In this document: positions 12,921 through 24,791 of the stretch, in pieces
Position numbering within the stretch: the stretch's first letter is position 1
Layout of the letters: each line of letters starts with the position of its first letter
Assembly: GCA_050084515.1 (NCBI GenBank)
Contig: CM114271.1
Span: 37,200,001 to 37,264,000 of the forward strand
Origin: Blasia pusilla
Taxonomy: Eukaryota > Marchantiophyta > Marchantiopsida > Blasiales
DNA: 64,000 bases
Direction of reading: 5' to 3'
Notes under the pieces: generated by a model
Told to the model about the DNA's origin: nothing
Databases searched by the model: none
The model's input: the letters and a program-made list of their open reading frames with translations, nothing else
Position numbers and translations under genes: made by a program

Positions 12921-12923
<3 letters not shown>

Positions 12924-12954
<31 letters not shown>
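12924..12954. repeat. (AT)n microsatellite, about 15 units
   Basis: A pure AT dinucleotide run directly after the last recognisable Helitron helicase motif. Confidence 0.95.
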
Positions 12955-12959
<5 letters not shown>

Positions 12960-13930
12960 TGACAGAGAGGGATTACACTTAAAATGTTGTGTAGAGAACA
13001 ATTATTGCTTGAGATGAAATAAAAATTCTTAAAACAATTTAAATCATTTGAAATGATATGATAATATTCACGACTCCAATTACTCGTACTTTTTTTCCAT
13101 ATATATCCAGGAGAGGAAACGTTTGTGTGAATTGGCGTACATCGCTTGATTTTTTTATATGTATGGCCGTCCATGGAACCCATATGGCTTCTATGTGCAC
13201 TAATAAGAGATGGCATGTTGGTGTGAAATGCCATGTGAAGCTTTAATTTTTTGCATATATGCTCGTCATTGAAGCCAACATTCATTTGTAAGAAACGACT
13301 CATTTGTGTGAATTGCTATACATGGAACAACGCATGTTTTTAAATTGTATATGGCGGTGCTTGCACTTAGATATACTTTTAGTTTTTTTCACTAGTTTTT
13401 CTTGCAATAGCTTGTTCATCATAGGTGCTACACAATTATTCTTGTGGTGATCTACTCTTGTTATATGAGTGTACATTACTACATAACTACTTCCTTCGCA
13501 AAGTAAATACATGGATACGTATTTACTATTATCATTCACTATTTTTTATTGGTCAGGACTATGATGAGTAATACAGACCCTAAAACTTTGTAGAATGACA
13601 TTCGTAATGGAATGTTGCCTCATTATGCCGTAGAAATCAACTAAGAAAATAGCATGGATGAATGAATAATACAGACCCGAAAACTTTATAATGGAATGTG
13701 AACCTTACCAATATAGGATTGATGATTGTGGCTAGTTGATATATGATATGTAAGAGAATATCCATCATAGAATCTTATCTCAAGAAAATGAAATTTCCCA
13801 AAAGCAGGTATGGGAAGCTGCGATATTGTAAAGGGGAAGAATCCCCATCTCGGGCCCCAAAATTTACTTTTGGGAAACTTAACCATGGCTATTACGCGCC
13901 TCCTTAATCGTGACTATGGACGTCAATAAA
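12955..13930. other. AT-rich stretch, no supported gene
   Basis: There are open frames of up to 115 codons on the minus strand (12956-13303) and shorter ones on the plus strand, overlapping each other. None has a recognisable motif. Positions 13560-13690 contain a short imperfect direct repeat (AATACAGACCC...AAAACTTT twice). Confidence 0.45.
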
Positions 13931-14480
13931 CAAGTCTAGACGCATCTATAGACGTAGATTGCAAAATGTGGGGCCCATACTTATTGCTCATGGTAGAAGA
14001 TAGGGCAAGGCGGACTGGGCAATAAGAGAGGAGCAAGTGGAGACGGGGGAAGGAGGAAACGAGAAGGTGCGAACACGTTGGCAAGAGGGGAGAATGAGAA
14101 AGAGGGGGAAGGTGGGGCCCATATGTACAAGTCCTTCCATAAGTTGGATACGGACTTTGTCCACATGCATCCTTGCCTAAGATAAACATGGATTGACAAG
14201 TTTGGACTTTTTTGCGGACGTGGATTGCAAGAGGTGGGTTGGGTAATTTATTACTTTATTACTCATGGTGGGAGGTAGGCGGGGGGTCGAAGGGGTAGCA
14301 AGGGGGAGGGAGTGGAGGTGGGGGGAGCAAGGAAGAGTGAAGCACAAACTGTAGAGGCAAGTGGAGGGAAGAAGAAAAGGAGGAGGTGGGGCCCACATGG
14401 ATAAGTCCTTCCGTAGAACGGACATAACTCCACCCACATGGACATATCCGCGGACACGAACTCTGTCCAAATGCAACCTT
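13931..14480 (-). mobile_element. Two tandem copies of the CAAGGTTGCA hAT-type MITE
   Basis: Two related units, about 13931-14183 and 14184-14480, lie in the same orientation. Each reads on the minus strand as GGACTTTGTCC or AACTCTGTCC near the start, AAGGACTT...GGGCCCCAC, a C/T-rich core, then ACTCATGG-like and GATTGCAA phrases and GACAAG. The terminus CAACCTTG at 14474-14481 is the reverse complement of the family end CAAGGTTG. The proline/serine-rich open frames here simply reflect the CT-rich core and are not genes. Confidence 0.7.
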
Positions 14481-15589
14481 GGCCTCACTCGTCCCAATAT
14501 TTAGGAAACAATTAATTTTAGAATAGAACCCTTTCCTAGACTAATAAGGGGCTCAAATTGGCCAAATGAGCGACTCATTTTTTTGTGATTGGTATATTAC
14601 AAGGCCATTTAAATGAATGGGGCTTATATCTCTTCTCCCATCTCTAAGTTTTAGGGCTCGCCCAACTCTATATAGTTGGGTGGAGATGCTCTAATAGAGG
14701 TAGATGTACTTAGTAATGGAATGTTGTCCTAAAGTGTATAGGATTGCCAAAGCTTATCTTTATTAAATCACACCCCCACACTTTTAGGTGCCCCTAGGTT
14801 AGTATACAAAAGATTTTCTTCATTTCCCATTAAATGTTTTTTTTTCAATAAAAAAAAACCGCACATATCTTAACGAAAATATAACTATAAACTAAAACGA
14901 TGTTTGTATTTCCCCGAAAAATATGGGGTTGTTTTAGTAGCAAAATAAGTAGATAAAATATTCTATTAACGAAACCTTTCCCCACCTATAGACTTTGGAG
15001 ACGGTCCATGAGAGAGGAGTTTAGCGGCTTTAGCCACAGGAGGGGTATCTTTGCTGTTAGGCGTGAGAATTGTACGGTGGATGAGAATGTTTGTCTGATC
15101 CTTTGGGGGGTTTGGGTTGGGGGGTTGTATTACGGACAATAATGGTTTCTTAAGATTTCACTCATTACTTGCAGACTTCGAGACGGGGACAGGCATCTAA
15201 TAATTGAAAACGTTCATATCCAGTAGCAAGACGACAGGTAAGCACAATGTACGAGTCGCAGTTTTGGATACAACCTCCACCGAACTTTCGAAATAGTCCA
15301 ATTATCCTTAGTTACCCTCTTAAAATAGTTAATACCCAACTATACCGCAGGGTCCGGGTGGTATACCGTTTTCACACACAAATAATTGTAAACTATGTGC
15401 AGTTTTTAGGAGGGAACGTATGTTAAGGCATAAACGGGTGCCATGCACAATCTCAGTTTAATAAGTCATGTTTTATTTTCCTTACCAATATATTAGTTAA
15501 TGTAATATATTTACAAATCAAAAAATTATTCTCTCATGATAATATAAATGTTACTCAAAAATAATATCCTCAAAACAATGACTTGAAAA
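14481..15589. other. Unassigned stretch
   Basis: I see nothing I can name. There is no open frame worth reporting, and composition becomes more GC-rich around 15000-15300 before returning to AT-rich sequence. Confidence 0.5.
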
Positions 15590-16030
15590 AATGTCAATGA
15601 TATTTTAAAAAAGTATATTTAAAATTTAAAATTTAAAAATAATTTCTACTTTTTAAATCTTAAAAGAGTAGGAAAATCACCTCTAGATAATATACATCTC
15701 CCCTAAATTATAATTCCCTAAAAGTTCCAAAAGTAAATCTCCTTCCACTTCCATTTTTTAATATTATTAATCATCCATTATAATATTAAATAAAGTATTA
15801 ATTATATAATAGAATAATTTTCTACTTCATTCAAATCCATATGGGTTTTGTGTATACATGGTCTACTTCTACACATCTAATGTGGTTCAAATAATAAAAT
15901 TTCCTATTATTTGAATGCCCCTTCCTCTAGCTCTACCCCTAAAGACCTCTTACTTGAATGCCCCCTCCCCTACCCGTAAAGCACATTTATTTGAATGCCC
16001 CCTCCTCCTCGTCACGTGTTGAAATTTCCT
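15590..16030 (-). repeat. AT-rich dispersed repeat family, copy 2
   Basis: This is the reverse complement of the 3300-4080 family. Matching blocks are CATCTCCCCTAAAT, CCCTAAAAGTTCC, ATCTAATGTGGTTCAAATAA, and the GC-richer CCCCTCC head. The head segment GAATGCCCC(C/T)TCC is repeated three times near 15914-16010, so this copy has a local internal amplification. Confidence 0.6.
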
Positions 16031-16231
16031 GTGCCATTGAAGAACCACTCCTCTGTTAATAGATAGATATGGTCTTACTTAAAGACATCTGAAATATTTT
16101 TGAGGACAATCTAATGACATGTATCATTAGAATAGGTGAGAAAATTCATTCTCTAATTAATGTAGAAATTTTTTGACAATTTTTTATTAGTTGAAATCTC
16201 ATCTAATTTAGAAAGGTTTCATGTATAGAAA

Positions 16232-16447
16232 TCAATATATATTATTATGGGAAAATGATTTCTTGATTGTAAATATCTTATTGATTTGTGAATGACGCGT
16301 GACGATTGGACAGCAAGATCACATGCTACGGGGTGCAAAAAAATTTTTGAATTTTGTTGAAACATCATTAATCTCTCCCTGTCACGGATGACACATTAAC
16401 ATTTCAAACATTTTTTTATTTCTTGTGCATCGTACGGTCACCTCACT
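16232..16447 (+). mobile_element. Short non-autonomous Helitron, copy 3 (first of a dimer)
   Basis: It begins TCAATATATATTATTATGGG after an A. The interior GTGACGATTGGACAGCAAGA and AACATCATTAATC phrases match copy 2. Near the 3' end GTGCATCGTACGGTCACCT corresponds to the hairpin and tail of copy 2. The expected CTAG is reduced to CTA, which runs straight into the next copy. Confidence 0.7.
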
Positions 16448-16610
16448 ATATTATTATGGGAGAGTGGCTTATTGATTTGCAAACAATTTGTTTGACATGT
16501 GACAATTGGACGACAAAAAAATATTTCATATTGTAGAACCGCAAGAAAAACTTTTAAGTCAAACATCATGAATTTTTCCCCTTCACGAATTATATTTCTC
16601 GTATATTGAA
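16448..16610 (+). mobile_element. Short non-autonomous Helitron, copy 4 (second of a dimer)
   Basis: It starts within the junction CACTATATTATTATGGGAGA and keeps the AATTTGTTTGACATGTGACA and ATTGGACGACAA phrases, then AAACATCATGAA-TTTTCCCCTTCACG. The 3' part is shorter than in copy 2. An eroded terminal block (TATTGAACGGGCAC) is present but no CTRR end. It is head-to-tail with copy 3. Confidence 0.65.
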
Positions 16611-17971
16611 CGGGCACACATAAAATCTACCCTACACACATAAAATCTGTTTCGTAATGCTATCGCTCGACACCCGTGGAGTCGTGGCAAACTGTTCAAT
16701 GCCTTTGCTCTTGTTGTATCCGGGAAGTTACGAAATCTCTTATAGTCTTCCTTGGAGATGTCGGTCGAGTTACGCTCGAAGTTGCTCGTTAAAGTGAGGT
16801 CCCAAAAAAAAGCACCATAACTCCTACGTAGAACAAATTTCCCAAGATAGATCAATCAATGAGAACGAACTCAAAATAACAAAATTGTTATGTATATACT
16901 ACTCGGAGGATACGTGTTTTCCTATATTTAATCTGACTGTAACACGTGGAACATACGATTTGAGAGTTTTTCTCCCGTTCAAAAGACGCACACTTGAACG
17001 CATGGGGCTCAGGAAAGGCTACGCAAGATTTGATTAGTCCTGTCAGGACGGCGCAAGTATACGCGAGAGTCATTGTTCACGGTATTCGCGCACCGAGCGC
17101 AAGTTGTGCTTAATGAGCGCGCTTTGAGCAAAGTTAGACACCGCACCTTTTTCACTCAACTTCGGTGCTTGTCCAGGCATCTTTGATTCATTCATTCAAT
17201 TATGCCGTACTTATCCTGTGCCGGGTCGGCATTGGTGACACTGGGCACTTGCTAAGTTCTGTCATGTCAGGGTTTATCACTCCGGCGATTTTCCGCGGGC
17301 GAACCCTCTTCTCGCAGAGTTCGAGGTCATTTGCAGTTTAGTCGTGCGGTGCACAGCGGTGACAGCACTAGGAAGTTTCTGCGGACGAGTGCGTTTCCTT
17401 AATCCTCGGATGAATTATTTCCTTAATGAGGTTGTTGTTGAACAATCAACTCAGTCGTCCCCCGTTCCAACGTGAGGGCCTCCAAAGATTTCCAATATTG
17501 CAAAACACGATCCTCCTCCAGAGCTCCAACTCGCTGGATGGGGTGCCCTTCCTCATCTTGATTGACCGGAGTCTGGTCGGAGCGTCACCATATAAGTCAC
17601 ATCGAAGTCCGATGCAATAGATTCTTTTTAGGAGATTTCGTTCGGACAACACGAGAATGGTGCCCTTTTTTTCGGTTTAGCATGAAGATGTTGCTCGTAT
17701 GTGCCCATTCTCCCGTGCTCTTCTTCCATGCACTTTCATTTCAGTTGAACCACTACGCTAACTGAGGCATTTTTCATGAGAACCCCCTTCAACTTCAATG
17801 CAACCCGTGATGAATCACGTGCAACATTTGCTTAGGGTGGCTTCCAAGTACTTTCAGGAATAGGGGGTGAAATTTGGTGAAATTCGAAAAATTAGGTGCA
17901 AATTATTATTTTTTGTGTTGGGGGGAACAAAGTCAAGACTTTGTTACTAACGTTTGGAAATTAGAAAGTTG
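16611..17971. other. GC-richer unassigned stretch
   Basis: CpG-containing sequence with short open frames on both strands (for example 16583-16855 minus and 17426-17652 on both strands) and no recognisable motif. It may be single-copy or an unrecognised element. Confidence 0.4.
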
Positions 17972-18007
17972 GTGGTTGAGTGATTCACAAAAGCATCACT
18001 CAACCAC
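17972..18007. repeat. 13-bp inverted repeat
   Basis: The arms GTGGTTGAGTGAT (17972-17984) and ATCACTCAACCAC (17995-18007) are perfectly complementary around a 10-nt loop. Confidence 0.9.
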
Positions 18008-18473
18008 CCGTGAAACGTCGAAAGTATCCATGCTAACCTAAGTGGTTGGTGATATGCAAAACATGTTCTCCCTCCTACTGGTCAAGTTGGGTGGATGTGA
18101 AAATAATTTCCTCACACAAAGCGCAAAACTCGTATAGTTGTGGTTATTGTGAACCCCCATCGGAAAGCACAACGTCGTGGAACCATCCCAACCCGACAGG
18201 GCGTGCCGGATAGCGCAGGCATCATCTTCAATGGCGGAAAGCATTTACACGAGGTCGTGAAGGCATGTGCACCCACTCCGGACGGGCGGGAATTCTCACA
18301 TTTGAATAACAAGCAAGACCTGCCCACACACACGATGATGCAAAAGGATTATTTCGACGTTTTACCGGTGCCTTAAACTGATCCTGCCTCCACACACGAA
18401 GAACGGACGTCGCGATGGAGGACTTCGATGAGACCAAAAAATAAAATTCCAAGAAAATATAAACTTCAATAAT

Positions 18474-18535
18474 GGAAGGTCCCTTCTTTCTTTTGAGGGC
18501 CAAAACCGGCCCTCAAAAGAAAGAAGGGACCTTCC
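18474..18535. repeat. Perfect 28-bp inverted repeat, 6-nt loop
   Basis: The arms at 18474-18501 and 18508-18535 are perfectly complementary around AAAACC. This is the longest perfect short-loop hairpin in the window. It lies in a stretch of minus-strand open frames that have no recognisable product. Confidence 0.95.
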
Positions 18536-18716
18536 CCCCCCTAATTGGGAGGAACTCAATGTCTTGACGATCCCTCTAAGTAGTGGTGGCCTCAACTATA
18601 GGGACAATGGCACTTTGCAAATACTTGGGCCTGAAAGCCACTCCATCACGTGGATGGAACAACAATTTGGCTAATAGGAATTTGGATACTTAACGAATGT
18701 AGGAGGTTCATACCCA
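18536..18716. other. Short unassigned spacer
   Basis: No supported feature between the 28-bp hairpin and the next Helitron. Confidence 0.5.
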
Positions 18717-18921
18717 TCTATATATTATTATATTATTGGAGAGTGCCTTTATAGAATGTGACACCTATCTTTTTTGGCCTTTAGTTAGTCACTTGACACA
18801 GATGGTATTCTCCCTCTCCATTTTGAAATGCATCCCCCTTATTCAAGAGTTATTTTCTGATATAAGAGAGCGGATATAGTTTGGATGCCTTTCACCTATG
18901 CTGCGCATGGTGGAAAGCTAG
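18717..18921 (+). mobile_element. Short non-autonomous Helitron, copy 5
   Basis: This 205-bp element starts TCTATATATTATTATATTAT after an A (18716) and ends CTAG before a T (18922). A stem CACC-ATGC / GCAT-GGTG with one bulged T occupies 18893-18912 and ends 5 nt before CTAG. The 5' end matches the family, but much of the interior differs from copy 2, so the termini define it. Both ends are intact. Confidence 0.75.
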
Positions 18922-18934
18922 TATGCAGATATGG

Positions 18935-19016
18935 CTAAGGTATGATATCGGTGTCTCATGTGAAGTCTGTCACATATTCATGTGAAGTAATATTCTTTCC
19001 GATATCATACCTTAAC
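18935..19016. repeat. 16-bp inverted repeat flanking a ~50-bp spacer
   Basis: TAAGGTATGATATCGG near 18936-18951 is matched by its exact complement CCGATATCATACCTTA near 18999-19014. The spacer itself contains a partial repeat (CATGTGAAGT twice). It lies immediately downstream of Helitron copy 5. Confidence 0.8.
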
Positions 19017-20159
19017 CAAATGAGATCTATACATTTTGCGTTTTTTCTGCTTCTAACAATAATAAGGATGAAAGAAGAAGAAGCAGAAATGAAAGGATGA
19101 TGATTTTGCAAAATGAAGAAGCATGAAACAATCATCATCCTTTTATTTCTGACATTTTTGGTCCATAAAATCTTTTCTATATCGATCAATAGAATTCTTA
19201 AAAATTAATTAAAAATAATACTTCAAATTTTGAAAATTAGTTAAGGAAGGTAATTTCAACTTTGCGTCGCATCCGCTTACACTAGTCATCCTTCTTGCAA
19301 ACTGGAGATGGCAATCGCAAGAAAAAGGAGAGGGAGGAATTTTCATCGTGGATGGAAGACATTCTCATCCCTTTTGGATGAAATAATACAAGATTTACCA
19401 CCCCCTATGCGTCATTTCAAAATGCGCTTGTTTTCCCCCTTTATATCTTAACTTTATCTTTTGAGTTCTTCTGTGTCATAAATAAAATTTTATACTAAAC
19501 CCATGAAATTGTGTTTCCAATTTAAATGATCATCCACCATGTGCTTTAAGATTTTCTCAATTTTGCAAAGTAAATGATTTTCTACGTACATGGTGATAGG
19601 CCCCCTAATGGGGCAACTCAAACCTTACTTCTAAGGATATTTGATTCCTAAAAAACTTTGGAAAGCTCAAAATCTACCCAAGCAGCATGATGAGGACCCA
19701 AGTATGATGCTTGTTGCAACTGTATTATCCTTAAAATATTTAAGGATCGCGTAGTTCCCACAACACTTAGGATGTCTCTATGTGAAACTCACCCATTTCT
19801 CTACTTCATCCATCTTCTTGCCCTCTAATTTATCCAAATTAAATGATTGTCTATAAACATGTGATAGGTATATAAGAAGGCTATTTGAACCTCCCCTTTT
19901 GAGGAAAAAGGAAACTTATGGTTGAAAGAATTTCAATCCATGCAAACCACACCAAGGTTGATGCTCGGCCAAAATATTTGGGATTATTTTTAAAAAATCC
20001 CCAAAAAATTGAAATGTACCTCTATGTGCCAAAATACCCATAAAAAGAAAAAGAACCCAGATCATGTAGGTTTTGCAATGCTTGGGATTCTCTAAGTAAT
20101 CCCTGACCCTAAATAACCATTGGGCCAATAGGGTTTTTTATATTTGAATTTTTTAGTCC
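19017..20159. other. AT-rich stretch, no supported gene
   Basis: There is a small dyad at about 19072-19145 (AAAGGATGATGATT with AATCATCATCCTTT). I see no coding sequence with recognisable motifs. Confidence 0.5.
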
Positions 20160-20346
20160 TAAGGTTGCAGGCGGACAATTAGGTGTCCGTAGATTTGGTC
20201 AAGTTCTTAGTACAAGAGGGCTAGTCTGTTCCAATAACTAAAATCCATTGTAAGGACGGAAAAGTCTATCATGATGGGGAGGAAAGATTGGGATAATGTC
20301 CGTTCATATACGTTTGATGGAGGGGCTTATCCATTTTTGTGCAATA
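20160..20346 (+). mobile_element. hAT-type MITE, short copy
   Basis: It starts TAAGGTTGCAGGCGGACAAT, close to the CAAGGTTGCA family end and fitting the hAT 5'-YARNG rule. It ends TTATCCATTTTTGTGCAATA, an eroded version of the TTTTTGTGCAACC end. The interior carries family phrases such as GTCCGTTCATA. Boundaries are approximate. Confidence 0.5.
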
Positions 20347-20446
20347 TTTCTTTTCCATTTGTTTGAAATATTTTTTTTTCCAAGAAAGACTTGATTGTCC
20401 GTATAAATAATGACAAGTTTATGATAGGGGCACTCAAAATCTGAGC

Positions 20447-20743
20447 TAAGGTTGATTGTGGAAAAAGTATGTGTCTACAGACATATCTATGTCCTTGGAC
20501 TTATATCCGTCTTATGGAGGGACTTATGGGCCCCACCTTCACCTTCTTTCTCATTTCCCCACTTATCTTTGTGTTCCATACTCTCTTGTGTTTTCCTTCC
20601 TCCACAGTTATTGCCCCACTCGCCCTTACCATACGTTCCATCATGAACTATAAGTGTGGGTTCCACTTTTTGCAATCCATGTACGTGGACATTCCAGACT
20701 TGTTCATCCTAGAGAGGGACCAATCCTTTTTTGTGCAACCATG
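20447..20743 (+). mobile_element. hAT-type MITE with CT-rich core
   Basis: It begins TAAGGTTGATTGTGG and ends TTTTTTGTGCAACCATG. The interior gives the consensus order of the family: ATATCCGTCTTATGGAGGGA, ATGGGCCCCACC, a CT-rich core, ACCATACGTTCCATCATGAA, AAGTGTGGGTTCC, GCAATCCATGTACGTGGACA. Overlapping open frames here are spurious. A convincing 8-bp target duplication was not found. Confidence 0.65.
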
Positions 20744-22444
20744 CAAATCTCCCCTTATGGCAAAATACAAAACTTGTGGTTTAAAGACTTACCGTCTAAA
20801 CAAACCATCCTAAAGTTAGATTCTCACCAAATATTTAAGATTTCTTTTCGAATCTTTTTAAACAGGGACCAAAGATGATACTTTGAAAATCGAAAAGTTC
20901 TTAGAGCTTGTCATTTTATCAGGTTGTCTAAGGACGCTTAGGACAATGGCTAACTCATTGCATCCTGAGACAACCCTATTGCCCTAGTTAAAAGATTTGT
21001 ACTTATTGCCCTCCTCCCCATGAGGAGGCTAATGGCTACAACTTCTCTTCATAAACTTTTCAGAGGAAATAACATCTCTTGTGTTTTCCCACTTTGGAGA
21101 TCTTGAGGATTCTTCGTGCTCCAAGAGGTTGAGTGAATAATTCTGGAAAAGAAAGGAATATATGGTTGAATTGGTCAAATTCCGCATTAGCAGTTTCCTT
21201 AATGGGAAATATTGCATTTCTGCAAGATATCTCTAGGGTAGATATATTTTCTAGTCTATAATCCTTTGATGGTCATGCAAAATATGAGACAAATTCATGG
21301 AAATTTCCAAGAATGTTAAGAAGCTTTCAAAAAAAGAAGAAGCTAATGGTAAATTTGTTTAGTTGGGGAAGTTGTTATCCCCAATTGATTGAAGGAAATA
21401 CGTTATCCCCATGAGTAGGCCGATGGGACCCATTTTTTAACCCAATCACTTTGAATTTATGTTTTCACCAAACCATAGAGTATAAATAATGGTTCCTTAT
21501 GCAAAACAAGAGACTTATATTTCATTCCCACAACCATTGCAAGGATAACTTGGAAACCTATGAGTGAGAATACTAGTAAAGTTTTTGGAATGTATTGAAT
21601 AACTACAACATGTAAACAAAATAGCATATTCTATTTTTGAAGAAATAAAGCTCAAAACTCAAGCAATCACGCAATAACTCGGAAATTAAGGTATTCAAGT
21701 ATGAATATTTTATATCTATAAATAAATAAATAATATTTGTGTCATGCTTAAATCACTTGAAGCAAGAAATGGTTGGTTGATGTAAGGATTACACATTCAC
21801 TTGGAACTCTTACTATTTCAACCATTCTAATTCTCCTTTTCCCTTTCTAGGATGATGTCCTACAACAACACCAATATTAATCCAAACTTTTTTGCATGCT
21901 TCCATGGTTTATCTCATATATTCATCTTTAACTATCGCAACTTCTCTAAATTCCACAGTTAATACCAAAAGAGCAAAGAATTTGTTATAATGGTGTATCA
22001 AAATTTCTAATGGAAAATTGTAGTCCAACTTTTTCCATATGATTTCTTTGAAATCTTTAATTACTAAAACCTTGTGGGTTGTAGGGATTTATGTCATCTA
22101 TCAAAATTAAATGAAAATGGCTCCCATCTTAAAAAACAAGAACATCAAATCAGGTAATCTCCACTCAATGCTTAAGATCAAAGATTTCAACCCTTTTCTT
22201 CACACTTTTTTTTGGAATAATAGAGACATATTTTATCAGGGAGATCTTCTTGCAAAGATATTAAAATTTTCATGGAAACCACTTAGAACCTCCTGAATCT
22301 AGATAGAACCTTTGTATATCAAAAGGGACTCTCATGTTTTACAAGGTATTATGGTACGGATGAATTATTCATCCTTACCACCCCTCAAACTTCCGTAGAG
22401 AACATCACTAGTTTCCAAAACCATATTTTGAAGAGGATAATTTT
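20744..22444. other. AT-rich stretch, no supported gene
   Basis: Nothing recognisable on either strand. Open frames are short and without motifs. Confidence 0.5.
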
Positions 22445-23030
22445 CAAGGTTGCAAAAAAACAAAGTCCTATGATGGACATGTCTATGTGGGCATGGGTTC
22501 CTACGGCCTAGTCCCACGCCTTCCGTGCCCACAATGTGGATGCAAGCTCAGCCACCCTGAATCAAATCCAACAACCTATCGCCCATTCCTAATACCTATT
22601 CTATAGTCCGCACCAGCGTGTAGAAGTAGGACACCAAACCTGATGTGGACGAGTGTCTTTTTGCAATCTTGCCTAGGATGGATATGTTTGTGTAGGGCTT
22701 GGCTCTTGCCCTACCGGCAACGTTGACTCAGGGTTGGCCAGCTTGCCATCTATTTTGAAGCACGCACCAAGCATGTGTCGAGCCAACAAAGGCCTAGATC
22801 AAGCATGCATGTGGTCCCACCAAGCCCGCCCGGCCCACGACTTGCCCACTGCATGCGCTAGCTTAGAGGCCACACACCCATTAAATGCCTCCCACTCCGA
22901 TTAATGTGATCATACACACTTCCCTCGTAAAGAGCCCACATGGGCAATTGGGGTAGCAAAAGAACCCAGACTTTGGGCATATTAGGCATGTCTATTTCTT
23001 GAAAGAACAAGGTTGTTTTTTGCAACCTTG
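22445..23030 (+). mobile_element. hAT-type MITE, 586 bp, best-defined termini
   Basis: The 5' end CAAGGTTGCAAAAAAACAA and the 3' end (reverse complement CAAGGTTGCAAAAAACAACC) form a terminal inverted repeat of about 15-18 bp. The flanks ATAATTTT (22437-22444) and ATTATTTT (23031-23038) agree at 7 of 8 positions, which fits an 8-bp hAT target duplication. The first base block fits the hAT YARNG rule. The interior is a GC-rich block rich in AGCCCGC/GCCCAC words, unlike the AT-rich surroundings. There is no transposase. Confidence 0.75.
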
Positions 23031-23038
23031 ATTATTTT

Positions 23039-24759
23039 CACTTAAGGAAGAAACCTTCTTAGGTTTAAATAGACTCAAATAGTTAAAAAACATTCCTTAG
23101 TGTCTTAACCATCAAAATAGATGTTTGTATACTACTTTAGATTATTTGAAGAAATTTTCATTTCAAATGTATATATTATCCTTATGTTTTGTTGTATCTA
23201 AAATTCGTCTTCATGATGCTATTCTTCTAGTCCCTTGATTATTTATTGGATCTTATCAAAACATTTTATCCACTCGTTGTGTCATTTTATTCAAATGATA
23301 TAGGAAGTCCTCTCCCTCTAATTCCTTGTGTAAGGTATCACATTTATCTAAGGTCAAATGAGGATCCATTTCCAATTGATTTGGTGTGCGCGCTAGTATC
23401 CCTCGTCGAGCCCGCACGACGCACACCCGTTCCCGCGTATGTGACGGGGGTACCAAAATAATCTGGGTTAGGGACCATCTGTCCCATCGACAGAGAAGTC
23501 CATTTCTATGTGCAACGTTGGATGGACTATAGGAATGTGTCATGAATCAAAATTGGATAGAGGTACCTCAGTAGGACCAATTTCGGATCACATCTTAAGA
23601 TTCCTTACCCAAAATTTATAATTCAAATATACTATTTAACCTATGCCCTATAAATTTTACATGAAAAAAATTCCTTACAAATTTGTTTGGTTTTTAGACA
23701 CACATGCAAGTTTTGGTACAAATGCACATTCACGCCCCTTAGAAGAGCGTATTTGACTTAACATGATTTCTGCTAGCGAGAGGTCATAATCGTGACTCAT
23801 AACTTATAGAAGTAATTTATTGCTTATGCAATGCATTATGTGAAATTGATGGAAATGAAAAGAACTAATGAAGAAATGGGTTCATTAACTTATGGTGGAA
23901 TATTTCAAAAGATGCAAATTTGAATTGAATACGTTTTTGTTTGAGACTTTTGGCAAGCCGAACACATGAAGAATTATAATTTGAAGCCATTGGACACATA
24001 TTTAATTTGTAGAGTCTAAGAAAAAAAATATTGACAAAACATAGAAAAGATAAATTTTGTAAAATTAATAATGAAATTCATGATCCTTTGTTAGTTTTGA
24101 AAACATAAGTTATCTTTTCTTTTCCAACCCCGATCTCTCAAATAAGAAAAGAAACCATGTCCCATCATTTTGAAAGTATAATTCAAATAAATATTAGTTT
24201 CTATTTTAGCCTTCTCCTCCAAAATTAATTTGAACCAAACTTGATAATTCAAAATCTAAACGTATTTTATCCTTTGGAAATTTATGAGGTTTGAAGAAGG
24301 AATTAATCTCTAGAGAGTTCTTTTACCCACATTGTCGATATTTCATAATCGAGATGAGTAATACTGGATTTTAAACCAGTTTTGAGAAACCCTATAAAAG
24401 AAAAACCCATTTTGTGCCAAAATGTTTTCCCATTTTTAATGAAACGGAAATTGTTGTTTTTAATCCCATCAATATTGGCGTGAGAGTTAGGAACATTATA
24501 CGAGTATACTGATTATCTAGGGGAGGAGACAAATACGTGTAAAAAATAAGTTTTTGTAATGAACTTGAAATAAAATTGAAGAGAAATTCAAATCGCTTTA
24601 CATGCCCCTCAAGTGAGCGTTCAGATTGACTTCTAAAAAAGGGCAAGCACAGTTAATACATTGATTAGCTTTGGGGTACTTTTTGATTAATTAAAGTTTA
24701 CATAACATGAAAAACAATTCTGGTCTAGAACGGACTCTCTTAATTCGAAAGTACAAAGC
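23039..24759. other. AT-rich stretch, no supported gene
   Basis: Short open frames at about 23246-23543 overlap on both strands without motifs. There is nothing else I can name. Confidence 0.5.
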
Positions 24760-24791
24760 TACCTACAGTAGTGCCGGCACTACAGTAGGTA
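24760..24791. repeat. 32-bp near-perfect palindrome
   Basis: TACCTACAGTAGTGCC is followed without spacer by GGCACTACAGTAGGTA. The halves are complementary except at one pair. Confidence 0.9.

Noticed and set aside
12956-13303. 115-codon minus-strand open frame after the Helitron relic
   Set aside because: No motif, and the sequence overlaps equally open plus-strand frames. It starts next to an (AT)n tract.
13923-14497. Overlapping Pro/Ser-rich open frames
   Set aside because: They follow the CT-rich core of the MITE. The same kind of frames appears in every copy in whichever orientation the core lies.
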